Assembly: GCF_001898805.1 (NCBI RefSeq)
Contig: NZ_MKVJ01000014.1
Coordinates: forward strand, 166,410 to 230,409
Length of the DNA: 64,000 nucleotides
Reading direction: 5' to 3'
From: Leifsonia sp. 71-9
Lineage (GTDB): Bacteria > Actinomycetota > Actinomycetes > Actinomycetales > Microbacteriaceae
The notes beneath the pieces are model-generated. The model had not been told where the DNA came from and did not search any database. It saw nothing but the letters and a program-made list of their open reading frames with translations. Positions 8,661-17,192 of the stretch are shown here, piece by piece. How positions within the stretch are numbered: position 1 is the stretch's first letter; each line of letters opens with the position of its first letter. A program made the translations under genes and the position numbers.

Positions 8661-9526
8661 TGCCCAAGGATTCCGCCGGTCATCTGATCCCCGGTCGTGT
8701 CAGCGCGATGCGTCCCGTCCCGTCGCACATCGCGCGCCCGGAGTACGTCGGCAAGCCGTCGCCCGCCCCGAACACCCGCGGCGACGTGTACACGCCGGAC
8801 GAGATCGCGCTGATCCGGGAGTCGGGCCGGATCGCCGCGCAGGCGATCGCGCTCGTCGGCGAGGCCGTGCGCCCGGGGGTGACCACGGAGGAGCTGGACG
8901 CGATCGGGCACGAGTTCCTGATCGCCAACGACGCGTACCCCTCCACCCTCGGCTACCGGGGCTATCCGAAGTCGATCTGCAGCTCGGTCAACGAGGTCGT
9001 CTGCCACGGCATCCCGGACGACACGGTGATCGACGACGGCGACATCGTCAACATCGACATCACCGCTTACAAGAACGGCTTCCACGGCGACAGCAACCAG
9101 ACCTTCATCGCGGGGACGGCGAGCGAGGAGGTCGCCCTGCTGGTCGAGCGCACCCGCGAGGCGTTGAACCGCGGCATCAAGGCGGTGGCGCCGGGCCGCC
9201 AGGTCAACGTGATCGGCCGGGCCATCGAGTCGTAGGCGAAGCGGTTCGGCTACGGGGTCGTGCGCGACTTCACCGGGCACGGCGTCGGGGCGACCTTCCA
9301 CTCCGGGCTGATCATCCCCCACTACGACTCCGCGCCGGTCTACGACGACGTGATGGAGGTCGGGATGGTCTTCACCATCGAGCCGATGCTCACGCTCGGC
9401 ACCCACGAGTGGGACATGTGGGCGGACGACTGGACGGTGGTCACGCGCGACCGCAGCATCACCGCCCAGTTCGAGCACACCCTGGTGGTCACCGAGCGCG
9501 GCGCCGAGGTGCTCACGCTCCCCTGA
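8660..9526 (+). pseudogene. map: Type I methionine aminopeptidase interrupted by in-frame TAG
   Basis: Reading from ATG 8660 in one frame gives an otherwise intact 288-codon type I methionine aminopeptidase, the cytosolic enzyme that removes initiator Met. The N-terminal half has [20 protein letters not shown] and the metal Asp residues in [10 protein letters not shown] and HGDSNQT. Codon 192 (9233-9235) is TAG in the context GRAIES[13 protein letters not shown]; I recall tyrosine at this place in homologues. The same frame then continues without further damage through [13 protein letters not shown] (metal His), FTIEPML (metal Glu) and QFEHTLVV (metal Glu). Termination at codon 192 would lose three of the five metal ligands. 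It could be a recent pseudogene, a sequencing error or a read-through case. Confidence 0.85.
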
Positions 9527-10967
9527 CGGCCGTACCCGGTTCGACCACGGGCTCCGGGACGGGCTGCGCCGCCGGAACCGCCGCGGCACGCTTGGGACCG
9601 CCCGGGAGAACGAAAGCGATGGCGACGCCGAGCACAGTGACGCCGACCGCCACCCAGAACGCCGACTGGAACGCGCCGCCGAGCGTGGAACCGCCCAGCA
9701 CCGCCGCCTGCAGCAGCACGGCGAAGATCGCGGTGCCGAACGAGCCGCCGAGCTGCTGCGCCGTACGGGTCAGGATGCTGGAGTGCGCGATCTGCTCGCC
9801 GCTCAGCCCCTGATACGACGCGACCATGAGCGGCATGGTCACGGCGCCCAGCCCGAAGCCGCGGACGAAGAGCGCGACGAGCAGCAGCGGGTCGGCCGAG
9901 GCGGGCAGCCCGAACGCGAACGGCACCGTCGAGACCGCGACGATGGCGAACCCGACGACGGTGATCCAGCGGGCGCCGATCCGGTCGATCAGGCGACCCG
10001 CAAGCGGCCGGCAGGCGAGCGTCCCGAGCCCCTGCGGCACGAGCAGGAGGCCCGCGCCGAGGGCGTCGGTGCCGCGCACCTGCTGGAAGAAGAGGGGCAG
10101 CAGGAGCATCGCACCGTAGAGCGCGACGCCGGAGAGGAAGAGGAGGGTGGAGGCGGACCAGACCGAGCGCACCTTCAGCAGCCGCACGTCCACGAGCGCG
10201 TCGCCACGGCGGTGCAGAGCCCAGAAGGCGAAGGCGGCGACGAGCGCAGCGCCGGCGACCAGCGGGATCCACGCGTCCAGGCGCGCGAACCCGCCGTCGA
10301 GGACGGAGTCCGACAGGCCGAGGAGCAGACCGGCCAGGCCGGGCACGAGCAGCAGCACGCCGACCACGTCGAGCCGGCGGCGCGGGTCGCGGCCGCGGTC
10401 GGCGGGGAGCATCCGCCAGGCCAGGATCAGCCCGGCCACGCAGAACGGGATGTTGACCCAGAAGATCCAGCGCCAGTCGCCGAGGGCGAGGATGGCCCCG
10501 CCGAGCACCGGCCCGAGGACGGGACCGGCCATCGCGGGCAGCCCGATGACGGCGGAGACGCGGCCGAGCTGCTTGCCGCCGGCGACCTCCATCACCATCG
10601 TGGTCATGACCGGCAGCATCAGGCCGCCGCCGACGCCCTGGAGCACCCGGAAGGCGATGAGGCTGTCCGCGTTCCAGGCGAGTCCGGAGAGCACGGAGCC
10701 GACCAGGAAGATGGCGAGGGCGACCATCCACACCCGCTTGCCGCCGAATCGCGCGAGGCACCAGGCCGACAGCGGGACCGTCGCCGCGAGGGCGAGCAGG
10801 TAGCCCGTCGTCACCCACTGGATGTGCGCGACATCGGTGTGCAGATCCGTCGCCAGCGAGTGGAGGGCGATGCTGAGGATGGTCGTGTCGAACACCACCG
10901 CCAGCGCGCCGACCACCAGCGCGGTCGCGGTGCGCACCACGGTTTTGTCGAGTTTCTCCGCTGCCAT
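9513..10967 (-). CDS. MFS drug-efflux transporter, DHA2 (EmrB/QacA) family
   Basis: The 484-residue protein has about 14 predicted membrane segments. Diagnostic stretches are [30 protein letters not shown] (motif A region) and the motif C-like [32 protein letters not shown] of the 14-TM drug:H+ antiporter family. The substrate cannot be read from sequence. It is transcribed divergently from a TetR-type gene that starts 70 bp away and probably represses it. AAGGAG lies 9 nt before the ATG. The 3' end overlaps the end of the map frame by 14 nt, tail to tail. Confidence 0.9.
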   Translation of the reverse strand: MAAEKLDKTVVRTATALVVGALAVVFDTTILSIALHSLATDLHTDVAHIQWVTTGYLLALAATVPLSAWCLARFGGKRVWMVALAIFLVGSVLSGLAWNADSLIAFRVLQGVGGGLMLPVMTTMVMEVAGGKQLGRVSAVIGLPAMAGPVLGPVLGGAILALGDWRWIFWVNIPFCVAGLILAWRMLPADRGRDPRRRLDVVGVLLLVPGLAGLLLGLSDSVLDGGFARLDAWIPLVAGAALVAAFAFWALHRRGDALVDVRLLKVRSVWSASTLLFLSGVALYGAMLLLPLFFQQVRGTDALGAGLLLVPQGLGTLACRPLAGRLIDRIGARWITVVGFAIVAVSTVPFAFGLPASADPLLLVALFVRGFGLGAVTMPLMVASYQGLSGEQIAHSSILTRTAQQLGGSFGTAIFAVLLQAAVLGGSTLGGAFQSAFWVAVGVTVLGVAIAFVLPGGPKRAAAVPAAQPVPEPVVEPGTAVRGA

Positions 10968-11037
10968 GGGCCCGGCTCCTTAAGATGCTTGCCTGTATCT
11001 AAGCGCCGACGATACGCCGATCCGATAAGATGCGCAA
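10968..11037. promoter_or_regulatory. Shared operator/promoter region of MFS exporter and TetR genes
   Basis: The 70-bp gap contains a direct repeat TAAGATGC at 10981-10988 and 11026-11033, and a degenerate inverted pair CTTAAGAT / ATCTAAG around 10980-11003. TAAGAT at 11026-11031 lies 6 nt before the TetR ATG and can act as its -10. The arrangement suits a TetR regulator repressing both itself and the exporter; actual binding is inferred. Confidence 0.4.
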
Positions 11038-11658
11038 ATGGACTCTAATTCGACTCCGGCCCGCCGTCGCCGTGGCGCGGAACTCGAGAGCGCCCTCCTC
11101 GACGCCGCCTGGGAGGAGCTCGACGCCAACGGCTACGTCGGCCTCACCATGGAGGCGGTCGCCGCCCGGGCCGGCACCAGCCGCCCGGTCATCGCGCGCC
11201 GCTGGCCGGGGCGCAGCGACCTCGCCGTGGCCGCGATCCGGCACCACTTCGACGACGACCCGATCGACGTGCCCGACCACGGCAGCCTCCGGGAGGACAC
11301 CCTCGACCTCCTGCGCCAGTTCACGGAGCGCCGGAGCGGCCTGGTCGCCCTGATCATGCTGCGCTACTCCGGCATCCTCGGGGAGGCGGAGGGCGGCATC
11401 GCCGGACTGCGCGAGCGCCTGCTCTCCCCGGGCCCGTCGATGCTCGACACCATCCTGGATCGCGCCGACGCGCGCGGGGAGATCGACCGCAGCAGGATGC
11501 CGGAGCTGGTGGCCGGACTGCCGACCATGGCCCTGCGCCACGAGATGCTGATGACCCTCCGCCCGGCGGACGAGGCCAGCCTGGTCGCGATCGTCGACGA
11601 CCTCTTCCTCCCCCTCGCCACGGCCACGCGCACGACTCCGGGAGCCGACCCGCGGTAG
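11038..11658 (+). CDS. TetR/AcrR family transcriptional regulator
   Basis: The 206-residue protein has the N-terminal TetR DNA-binding domain: LESALLDAAWEELDANGYVGLTMEAVAARAGTSRPVIARRWPGRSDLAVAAI, at residues about 14-65. The variable helical C-terminal domain would bind the ligand. It is divergent from an MFS multidrug exporter, the classical setting of a local repressor of efflux. The mRNA is probably leaderless, because TAAGAT lies 6 nt before the ATG and there is no Shine-Dalgarno sequence. ppgK begins 10 nt after the stop but has its own -10-like hexamer. Confidence 0.9.
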   Translation: MDSNSTPARRRRGAELESALLDAAWEELDANGYVGLTMEAVAARAGTSRPVIARRWPGRSDLAVAAIRHHFDDDPIDVPDHGSLREDTLDLLRQFTERRSGLVALIMLRYSGILGEAEGGIAGLRERLLSPGPSMLDTILDRADARGEIDRSRMPELVAGLPTMALRHEMLMTLRPADEASLVAIVDDLFLPLATATRTTPGADPR

Positions 11659-11668
11659 ATTCGTGGGC

Positions 11669-12424
11669 ATGAGCGGTCAGAAGCACGCAATCGGCATCGA
11701 CATCGGCGGAACCGGCATCAAGGGAGGGCTGGTCGATCTCGAGACCGGCGAGCTCCTGAGCGACCGGATCAAGCTGCCCACCCCGGAGGGCGGCGAGCCG
11801 GACGGCATCGTCGAGGTCACCAAGAAGATCGTCGACCAGCTCGCGGCGGAGGAGCCGGACGCCCCGGTGGGCATCTGCTTCCCGGCCATCGTGAGCCACG
11901 GCGTGACCCTCTCGGCCGCGAACGTCTCCAAGAAGTGGATCGACCTGCACGCGGAGGACCTCTTCGAGAAGGCCCTCGGCCGCGACATCCACTTCGTCAA
12001 CGACGCCGACGCCGCGGGCTACGCGGAGACCAGCTTCGGCGCCGCGAAGGGCAAGGACGGCCTGGTCATCATGACCACCCTCGGCACCGGGATCGGCTCG
12101 GCACTCATCTACGACGGCGTCCTCATCCCGAACGCCGAGCTGGGACACCTCGAGATCGACGGCCACGACGCCGAGTCCCGCGCCGCGTACTCGGCGAAGG
12201 AGCGCGAGGACATGAGCTGGGAGAAGTGGGCGAAGCGCCTCCAGAAGTACTACTCCACGCTCGAGTTCCTCTTCACCCCCGACCTGTTCATCGTCGGCGG
12301 CGGCGTCTCCAAGAACTACCAGGAGTTCCTGCCCCTCCTCGACCTCAAGACCCCGATCGTCCCGGCCGTGCACCGCAACAACGCGGGCATCCTCGGGGCC
12401 GCGGCGCTGGCGGTGAAGGGCTAG
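11669..12424 (+). CDS. ppgK: Polyphosphate glucokinase PpgK
   Basis: The 251-residue ROK-family sugar kinase phosphorylates glucose with polyphosphate, and usually also ATP. The phosphate-binding signature AIGIDIGGTGIKGGLVDLETG opens the protein. VNDADAAGYAE carries the catalytic Asp region, and TLGTGIGSALIYDGVLIPNAELGHLEI is the glucose-binding loop. The size and the C-terminal YYSTLEFLFTPDLFIVGGGVSK match the actinobacterial polyphosphate-dependent group. ATG 11669 is preferred over the in-frame GTG at 11663 because TAGATT (11656-11661) lies exactly 7 nt before it. Confidence 0.92.
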   Translation: MSGQKHAIGIDIGGTGIKGGLVDLETGELLSDRIKLPTPEGGEPDGIVEVTKKIVDQLAAEEPDAPVGICFPAIVSHGVTLSAANVSKKWIDLHAEDLFEKALGRDIHFVNDADAAGYAETSFGAAKGKDGLVIMTTLGTGIGSALIYDGVLIPNAELGHLEIDGHDAESRAAYSAKEREDMSWEKWAKRLQKYYSTLEFLFTPDLFIVGGGVSKNYQEFLPLLDLKTPIVPAVHRNNAGILGAAALAVKG

Positions 12425-12455
12425 CGTCAGCAAGCCGCAAGGATTCCGCAGCGGG

Positions 12456-12474
12456 GCGTTAGGGATGCGTTAGG
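12456..12474 (+). promoter_or_regulatory. Candidate KdpE operator: 11-bp-phased direct repeat
   Basis: GCGTTAGG occurs at 12456-12463 and again at 12467-12474, giving GTTAGG-N5-GTTAGG. Direct hexamers with an 11-bp period are the usual site architecture for OmpR-family regulators such as KdpE, which is encoded at the end of this operon. The repeat is 73 nt before the first kdp-region ORF. Assignment to KdpE is inference. Confidence 0.45.
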
Positions 12475-12514
12475 ACCAGCGCCCCGCGGGGAACGCGGGT
12501 GTGGACTCTCTTCT

Positions 12515-12536
12515 GCCGCGACCGACCGGTCGCGGC
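12515..12536 (+). promoter_or_regulatory. Hairpin in the kdp leader
   Basis: GCCGCGACC (12515-12523) pairs perfectly with GGTCGCGGC (12528-12536) around a GACC loop. It ends 10 nt before the ATG at 12547. No T-run follows, so a simple intrinsic terminator is unlikely. It may affect translation of the first kdp ORF or mRNA stability. Confidence 0.45.
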
Positions 12537-12546
12537 ATCCTCACGG

Positions 12547-12642
12547 ATGGAGAGAGTCTTGCTGGACGTCGTCTACCTCCTCGGAGTGGTCGTGCTCGCG
12601 CTTGTCGTGGGCCTGGCCGGCCGGGGGGTCGAGAAGCTGTGA
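12547..12642 (+). CDS. One-helix microprotein upstream of kdpF
   Basis: A 31-codon ORF reads MERVLLDVVYLLGVVVLALV then [11 protein letters not shown]. It is a single hydrophobic helix with a short charged tail. Its TGA overlaps the kdpF GTG by the bases GTGA (12639-12642), so translation is probably coupled. No Shine-Dalgarno lies before ATG 12547, whereas GGAGAG (12549-12554) sits just before an in-frame TTG at 12559, so the real protein may be only 27 residues. Small single-helix ORFs upstream of kdpF are something I recall from other bacteria, but I know of no assigned function. Confidence 0.55.
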   Translation: MERVLLDVVYLLGVVVLALVVGLAGRGVEKL

Positions 12643-12728
12643 TCGTGATCAATGTGGTCGCGGCGCTGCTCGCTGTCGCCGCGATCGCCTACCTGGTCGT
12701 CGCCCTCGTGAAGCCGGAGCGGTTCTGA
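12639..12728 (+). CDS. kdpF: KdpF, small stabilising subunit of the Kdp K+ pump
   Basis: The 29-residue single-helix peptide starts at [23 protein letters not shown] followed by VALVKPERF. The ending KPE(R/K)F and the length are diagnostic of KdpF, which packs against KdpA in the membrane and stabilises the KdpFABC complex. It overlaps the upstream microprotein by 4 nt and lies one nucleotide before the kdpA ATG. Confidence 0.9.
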   Translation: MIVINVVAALLAVAAIAYLVVALVKPERF

Positions 12729-12729
12729 G

Positions 12730-14394
12730 ATGGGCTCCGACTCCATGACGGGCATCTGGCTGTTCGTCGCCCAGCTGGCGACGCTCGTGCTCCTGCTCGC
12801 CGTCGCCTACCGTCCTCTCGGGGACTACATGGCGCGCGTGTACACCTCCGACCGCGACCTCGCCGTCGAGCGCGGCGTCTACCGCCTCATCGGCGTGGAC
12901 GCCCGTGCCGGCCAGACCTGGCCCGCCTATCTGCGCGGCGTGCTGGCGTTCTCGGTGATCGGCGTCCTGCTCGTCTACGCCCTCCAGCGCCTGCAGCAGT
13001 TCCTGCCGTACTCGCTGGGCATGCCGGCCGTCCCGGAGGGGACGTCGTTCAACACGGCGATCTCGTTCGTGACGAACACCAACTGGCAGTCCTACTCCCC
13101 CGACGCGACCCTCGGCTACACCGTGCAGTTCGCCGGCCTGGCCGTGCAGAACTTCGTGTCCGCCGCCGTCGGCATGGCGGTCGCCGTCGCCCTGGTGCGC
13201 GGCTTCGCCTCCCGCTCCAGCGGGACGATCGGCAACTTCTGGGTGGACATGCTGCGCGGCACCGTGCGCATCCTGCTGCCGCTGTCGCTCATCGCCGCGG
13301 TCGTGCTGATCATCGGCGGCGCGGCGCAGAACTTCAACGGCTTCGACCACGTGACGACCCTCACGGGCGCGGCGCAGTCCCTGCCGGGCGGGCCCGTCGC
13401 CTCGCAGGAGGCCATCAAGCTGCTCGGCACCAACGGCGGCGGGTTCTTCAACGCGAACTCGGCGCACCCGTTCGAGAACCCGACGGCCTGGACCAACCTG
13501 GTCGAGGTGCTGCTGATGCTCATCATCCCGTTCTCCCTGCCGCGCACCTTCGGCCGGATGGTCGGCGACAAGCGCCAGGGCTACGCGATCCTCGCGACGA
13601 TGGCCACGCTGTTCGTCGTCTCGCTCATCGCCATGACGCTGTTCGAGGCGTCGAGCGGATCGATGGAGGGCAAGGAGACCGCGTTCGGCGTGCTCGGTTC
13701 GACGCTGTTCAACACCACCAGCACGACGACCTCCACCGGCGCCGTGAACTCCATGCTCGACAGCTACAGCCCGCTCGGCGGGATGATGGCGCTGATCAAC
13801 ATGATGCTGGGCGAGATCGTGCCCGGCGGTGTCGGATCGGGTCTCTACGGAATCCTCGTGATCGCGGTCATCGCGGTGTTCGTCGCGGGCCTCATGGTCG
13901 GCCGCACGCCGGAGTACCTGGGCAAGAAGCTCGGCCCGCGCGAGATCAAGCTGGCCAGCCTCTACATCCTGACCACGCCGACGCTCGTGCTCCTCGGCAC
14001 CGGCCTGAGCTTCGCCATCCCCGCGGTGCGGGCGGACATCGAGAAGACGTCGATCCTGAACCCCGGACTGCACGGCTTCAGCGAGGTGCTCTACGCGTTC
14101 ACCTCGGCCGCGAACAACAACGGATCGGCCTTCGCGGGCCTCACCGCGGCGACGCCCTGGCTCAACACGGCCCTCGGGGTCGCGATGTTCCTCGGCCGGT
14201 TCCTGCCGATCGTGTTCGTCCTCGCCCTCGCCGGCTCGCTCGCCCAGCAGGGCCGCGTCCCCGCGACCGCAGGCACCCTGCCCACCCACCGGCCGCAGTT
14301 CGTCGGCCTGATGATCGGCACCGTCCTGCTCGTCTCGGCACTCACCTATTTCCCCGTTCTCGCGCTGGGTCCCCTGGCGGAAGGGCTGCAGTAA
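12730..14394 (+). CDS. kdpA: Potassium-transporting ATPase channel-like subunit KdpA
   Basis: The 554-residue integral membrane protein is the K+-selective channel-like subunit of the Kdp pump. The four pore-loop regions typical of the SKT fold are visible. They include [10 protein letters not shown] near residue 116, [20 protein letters not shown] near 235, [15 protein letters not shown] near 330 and [13 protein letters not shown] near 460. The length is normal. A second in-frame ATG lies 5 codons downstream. The gene follows kdpF by one base and precedes kdpB by 4 nt, forming a tight operon. Confidence 0.96.
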   Translation: MGSDSMTGIWLFVAQLATLVLLLAVAYRPLGDYMARVYTSDRDLAVERGVYRLIGVDARAGQTWPAYLRGVLAFSVIGVLLVYALQRLQQFLPYSLGMPAVPEGTSFNTAISFVTNTNWQSYSPDATLGYTVQFAGLAVQNFVSAAVGMAVAVALVRGFASRSSGTIGNFWVDMLRGTVRILLPLSLIAAVVLIIGGAAQNFNGFDHVTTLTGAAQSLPGGPVASQEAIKLLGTNGGGFFNANSAHPFENPTAWTNLVEVLLMLIIPFSLPRTFGRMVGDKRQGYAILATMATLFVVSLIAMTLFEASSGSMEGKETAFGVLGSTLFNTTSTTTSTGAVNSMLDSYSPLGGMMALINMMLGEIVPGGVGSGLYGILVIAVIAVFVAGLMVGRTPEYLGKKLGPREIKLASLYILTTPTLVLLGTGLSFAIPAVRADIEKTSILNPGLHGFSEVLYAFTSAANNNGSAFAGLTAATPWLNTALGVAMFLGRFLPIVFVLALAGSLAQQGRVPATAGTLPTHRPQFVGLMIGTVLLVSALTYFPVLALGPLAEGLQ

Positions 14395-14398
14395 CACC

Positions 14399-16558
14399 AT
14401 GACAACGCTCACACCACAACGCAGCGCCCGCGCTCCGAAGGAGAGTGCGACCAGGGCCGGCGCCTTCAGCGGCGCCCAGCTCGTCGCCGCGCTCCCCGGC
14501 GCATTGCGCAAGCTCGATCCGCGCCAGATGTGGCGCAACCCCGTCATGTTCATCGTCGAGGTCGGCGCCGCGCTGACGACCATCGTCGCCATCGCCCAGC
14601 CGTTCCTCGGCGCGGGCGGCACGGGACCGGCCACGCTCGCCTTCACCTGGAGCATCGCCGTCTGGCTCTGGCTCACCGTCGTCTTCGCCAACCTGGCGGA
14701 GTCGGTCGCGGAGGGCCGCGGCAAGGCGCAGGCCGCCACCCTGCGCTCCACCCGCTCCACCACGCTCGCCAACCGCGTCACCGGCTACGACGAGACCGCG
14801 GACCCGGATGCGGTGCGCGCCTCCGTCGCCGCGGTCGCGTCGAGCGATCTGGCGCTCGGCGACGTGGTGGTCGTCACGGCGGGCGAGCTCATCCCGGGCG
14901 ACGGCGACGTGATCCGCGGCATCGCGACCGTGGACGAGTCGGCCATCACCGGCGAGTCGGCCCCCGTGGTGCGGGAGTCGGGCGGCGACCGCAGCGCCGT
15001 GACCGGCGGCACGCGCGTCCTCTCGGACCGCATCGTCGTGCGCATCACGTCGAAGCCGGGCGAGACCTTCGTCGACCGGATGATCGCGCTCGTCGAGGGC
15101 GCCTCGCGGCAGAAGACCCCGAACGAGGTCGCGCTGAACATCCTGCTCGCGAGCCTCTCGATCATCTTCGTGATCGTCGTGCTCGTGCTGCAGCCGGTCG
15201 CGGGCTACTCGGACGCCGCGCCGACCGTGCCCGTGCTGATCGCCCTGCTGGTGTGCCTCATCCCCACCACCATCGGCGCCCTCATCTCGGCCATCGGCAT
15301 CGCCGGCATGGACCGCCTCGTGCAGCACAACGTGCTCGCGATGTCCGGGCGTGCGGTGGAGGCCGCGGGCGACGTGACCACGCTGCTGCTCGACAAGACG
15401 GGCACGATCACGTACGGCAACCGGCGTGCGAGCGAGTTCACCGCCGTCGGCGGCGCCGATCGCGACGCCCTCGTCCGGGCCGCCGCGCTCTCCTCCCTGA
15501 GCGATCCCACCCCCGAGGGCGTCTCGGTCGTGGAGCTCGCGGGGACGCTCGGCTACGAGCGCCCGACCGACGCCCGAGGGGAGATCGTGCCCTTCACCGC
15601 CCAGACGCGGATGAGCGGGCTCGACCTGCCGGACGGCTCGCAGGTGCGCAAGGGCGCGGCGAGCGCCATCGTGACCTGGGTCCGCGAGCAGGCGACGGAG
15701 GCCGGCACGGCCGCGCCGTCGACGAGCGCGCTCCACGAGCTGGACGCGGAGGTCGAGCGAATCTCGCAGATGGGCGGCACGCCGCTCGCCGTCGCGACCC
15801 GCGCCGCGGACGGCGTGGCCACGGTGCTCGGTGTGATCTACCTCAAGGACATCGTCAAGGAGGGCCTCGCCGAGCGGTTCGCCGATCTGCGCCGGATGGG
15901 CATCCGCACCGTCATGGTGACCGGTGACAACCCGCTGACCGCCAAGGCCATCGCGGCCGAGGCGGGCGTGGACGACTTCCTCGCCGAGGCGAAGCCCGAG
16001 GACAAGCTCGCGCTGATCCGCCGCGAGCAGGAGGGCGGGGCTCTGGTCGCGATGACCGGTGACGGCACGAACGACGCGCCCGCGCTCGCTCAGGCGGACG
16101 TCGGCGTGGCGATGAACACGGGCACGTCGGCGGCGAAGGAGGCCGGCAACATGGTCGACCTCGACTCCGACCCGACGAAGCTCATCGACATCGTCCGCAT
16201 CGGCAAGCAGCTGCTGATCACCCGCGGCGCGCTGACCACGTTCTCGATCGCCAACGATGTCGCGAAGTACTTCGCGATCATCCCGGCGATGTTCGTGGCC
16301 GCGTTCCCCGGCCTGTCGGCGCTCAACATCATGGGGCTGCACTCCCCCGCCTCGGCCATCCTGTCCGCGGTGATCTTCAACGCGATCGTGATCGTCGCGC
16401 TGATCCCGCTGGCCCTGCGCGGGGTGCGCTACCGCCCGGCGGCGGCCTCGTCGCTGCTCGGCCGCAACCTGCTGATCTACGGCCTCGGCGGGATCATCGC
16501 CCCCTTCATCGGGATCAAGCTGATCGACCTCCTGGTCGCGCTGATCCCCGGATTCTGA
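14399..16558 (+). CDS. kdpB: Potassium-transporting P-type ATPase subunit KdpB
   Basis: The 719-residue catalytic subunit hydrolyses ATP to drive K+ uptake. P-type ATPase motifs are intact: the actuator loop [17 protein letters not shown], the phosphorylation site [13 protein letters not shown] (Asp of DKTGT), [25 protein letters not shown] in the hinge region, and the KdpB-specific [19 protein letters not shown]. The TGES serine, phosphorylated in E. coli KdpB as an off-switch at high K+, is present. Membrane helices flank these domains at both ends. Confidence 0.97.
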   Translation: MTTLTPQRSARAPKESATRAGAFSGAQLVAALPGALRKLDPRQMWRNPVMFIVEVGAALTTIVAIAQPFLGAGGTGPATLAFTWSIAVWLWLTVVFANLAESVAEGRGKAQAATLRSTRSTTLANRVTGYDETADPDAVRASVAAVASSDLALGDVVVVTAGELIPGDGDVIRGIATVDESAITGESAPVVRESGGDRSAVTGGTRVLSDRIVVRITSKPGETFVDRMIALVEGASRQKTPNEVALNILLASLSIIFVIVVLVLQPVAGYSDAAPTVPVLIALLVCLIPTTIGALISAIGIAGMDRLVQHNVLAMSGRAVEAAGDVTTLLLDKTGTITYGNRRASEFTAVGGADRDALVRAAALSSLSDPTPEGVSVVELAGTLGYERPTDARGEIVPFTAQTRMSGLDLPDGSQVRKGAASAIVTWVREQATEAGTAAPSTSALHELDAEVERISQMGGTPLAVATRAADGVATVLGVIYLKDIVKEGLAERFADLRRMGIRTVMVTGDNPLTAKAIAAEAGVDDFLAEAKPEDKLALIRREQEGGALVAMTGDGTNDAPALAQADVGVAMNTGTSAAKEAGNMVDLDSDPTKLIDIVRIGKQLLITRGALTTFSIANDVAKYFAIIPAMFVAAFPGLSALNIMGLHSPASAILSAVIFNAIVIVALIPLALRGVRYRPAAASSLLGRNLLIYGLGGIIAPFIGIKLIDLLVALIPGF

Positions 16559-16581
16559 CAGACACGAAAGGTCGCACGACA

Positions 16582-17190
16582 ATGAACCGCCTCCGCGGCG
16601 CCTGGCGCCAGTACTGGGTCGCCCTGCGCGCGATGATCGTCCTGACGGTCGCGCTCGGCATCGGCTACACCCTCGTCGTCACCGGGATCGGGCAGCTCGC
16701 GCTCCCGGCCCAGGCGAACGGCTCGATCATCTCGGTGGACGGGAAGCCCGTCGGCTCGGCCCTCATCGGGCAGAGCTTCACCGACAAGGACGGGAAGGCG
16801 CTGCCGCAGTGGTTCCAGTCCCGTCCGTCCGCGGCCGGCGACGGGTACGACGGCGCGTCGTCCTCCGGCAGCAACCTCGCCGCCTCCAACCCGGCCCAGC
16901 AGAAGGCCGTGAAGGAGCGCACCGAGGCGATCGAGAAGTCGGACGGCGTGCGCGCCGGCAGCATCCCGAGCGACGCCGTCACCGCCTCGGGCTCTGGGCT
17001 CGACCCGCACATCTCACCGGCCTACGCCCTGCTCCAGGTCGACCGCGTCGCCGCGGCTCGCGGCCTCTCCACCGACAGCGTGCGGAAGCTGGTCGAGTCT
17101 AGGATTCAGGGACGGGACCTCGGATACCTCGGGGACCCGACCGTGAACGTGCTCCAGCTCAACCTGGCCCTTTCGGAGATGGACAAGTAG
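16582..17190 (+). CDS. kdpC: Potassium-transporting ATPase subunit KdpC
   Basis: The 202-residue protein has one N-terminal transmembrane helix (ALRAMIVLTVALGIGYTLVVTGI) and an extracytoplasmic domain. Diagnostic stretches are ANGSIISVDGKPVGSALIGQSF, WFQSRPSAAGDGYDGASSSGSNL and the terminal DLGYLGDPTVNVLQLNLAL. KdpC assembles with KdpFAB, and its exact role in the pump cycle is debated. GAAAGG upstream of the ATG serves as the ribosome-binding site. Confidence 0.95.
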   Translation: MNRLRGAWRQYWVALRAMIVLTVALGIGYTLVVTGIGQLALPAQANGSIISVDGKPVGSALIGQSFTDKDGKALPQWFQSRPSAAGDGYDGASSSGSNLAASNPAQQKAVKERTEAIEKSDGVRAGSIPSDAVTASGSGLDPHISPAYALLQVDRVAAARGLSTDSVRKLVESRIQGRDLGYLGDPTVNVLQLNLALSEMDK

Positions 17191-17192
17191 AC

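Noticed and set aside
9233-9235. TAG in map as a reassigned or pyrrolysine codon
   Set aside because: TAG ends panB, ppgK and other genes normally in this window, and no pyrrolysine genes are seen. A mutation or sequencing error is simpler.
12425-12546. c-di-AMP (ydaO-type) riboswitch upstream of kdp
   Set aside because: The region is only about 120 nt. I could find only one simple hairpin and none of the conserved internal sequence blocks of that riboswitch.
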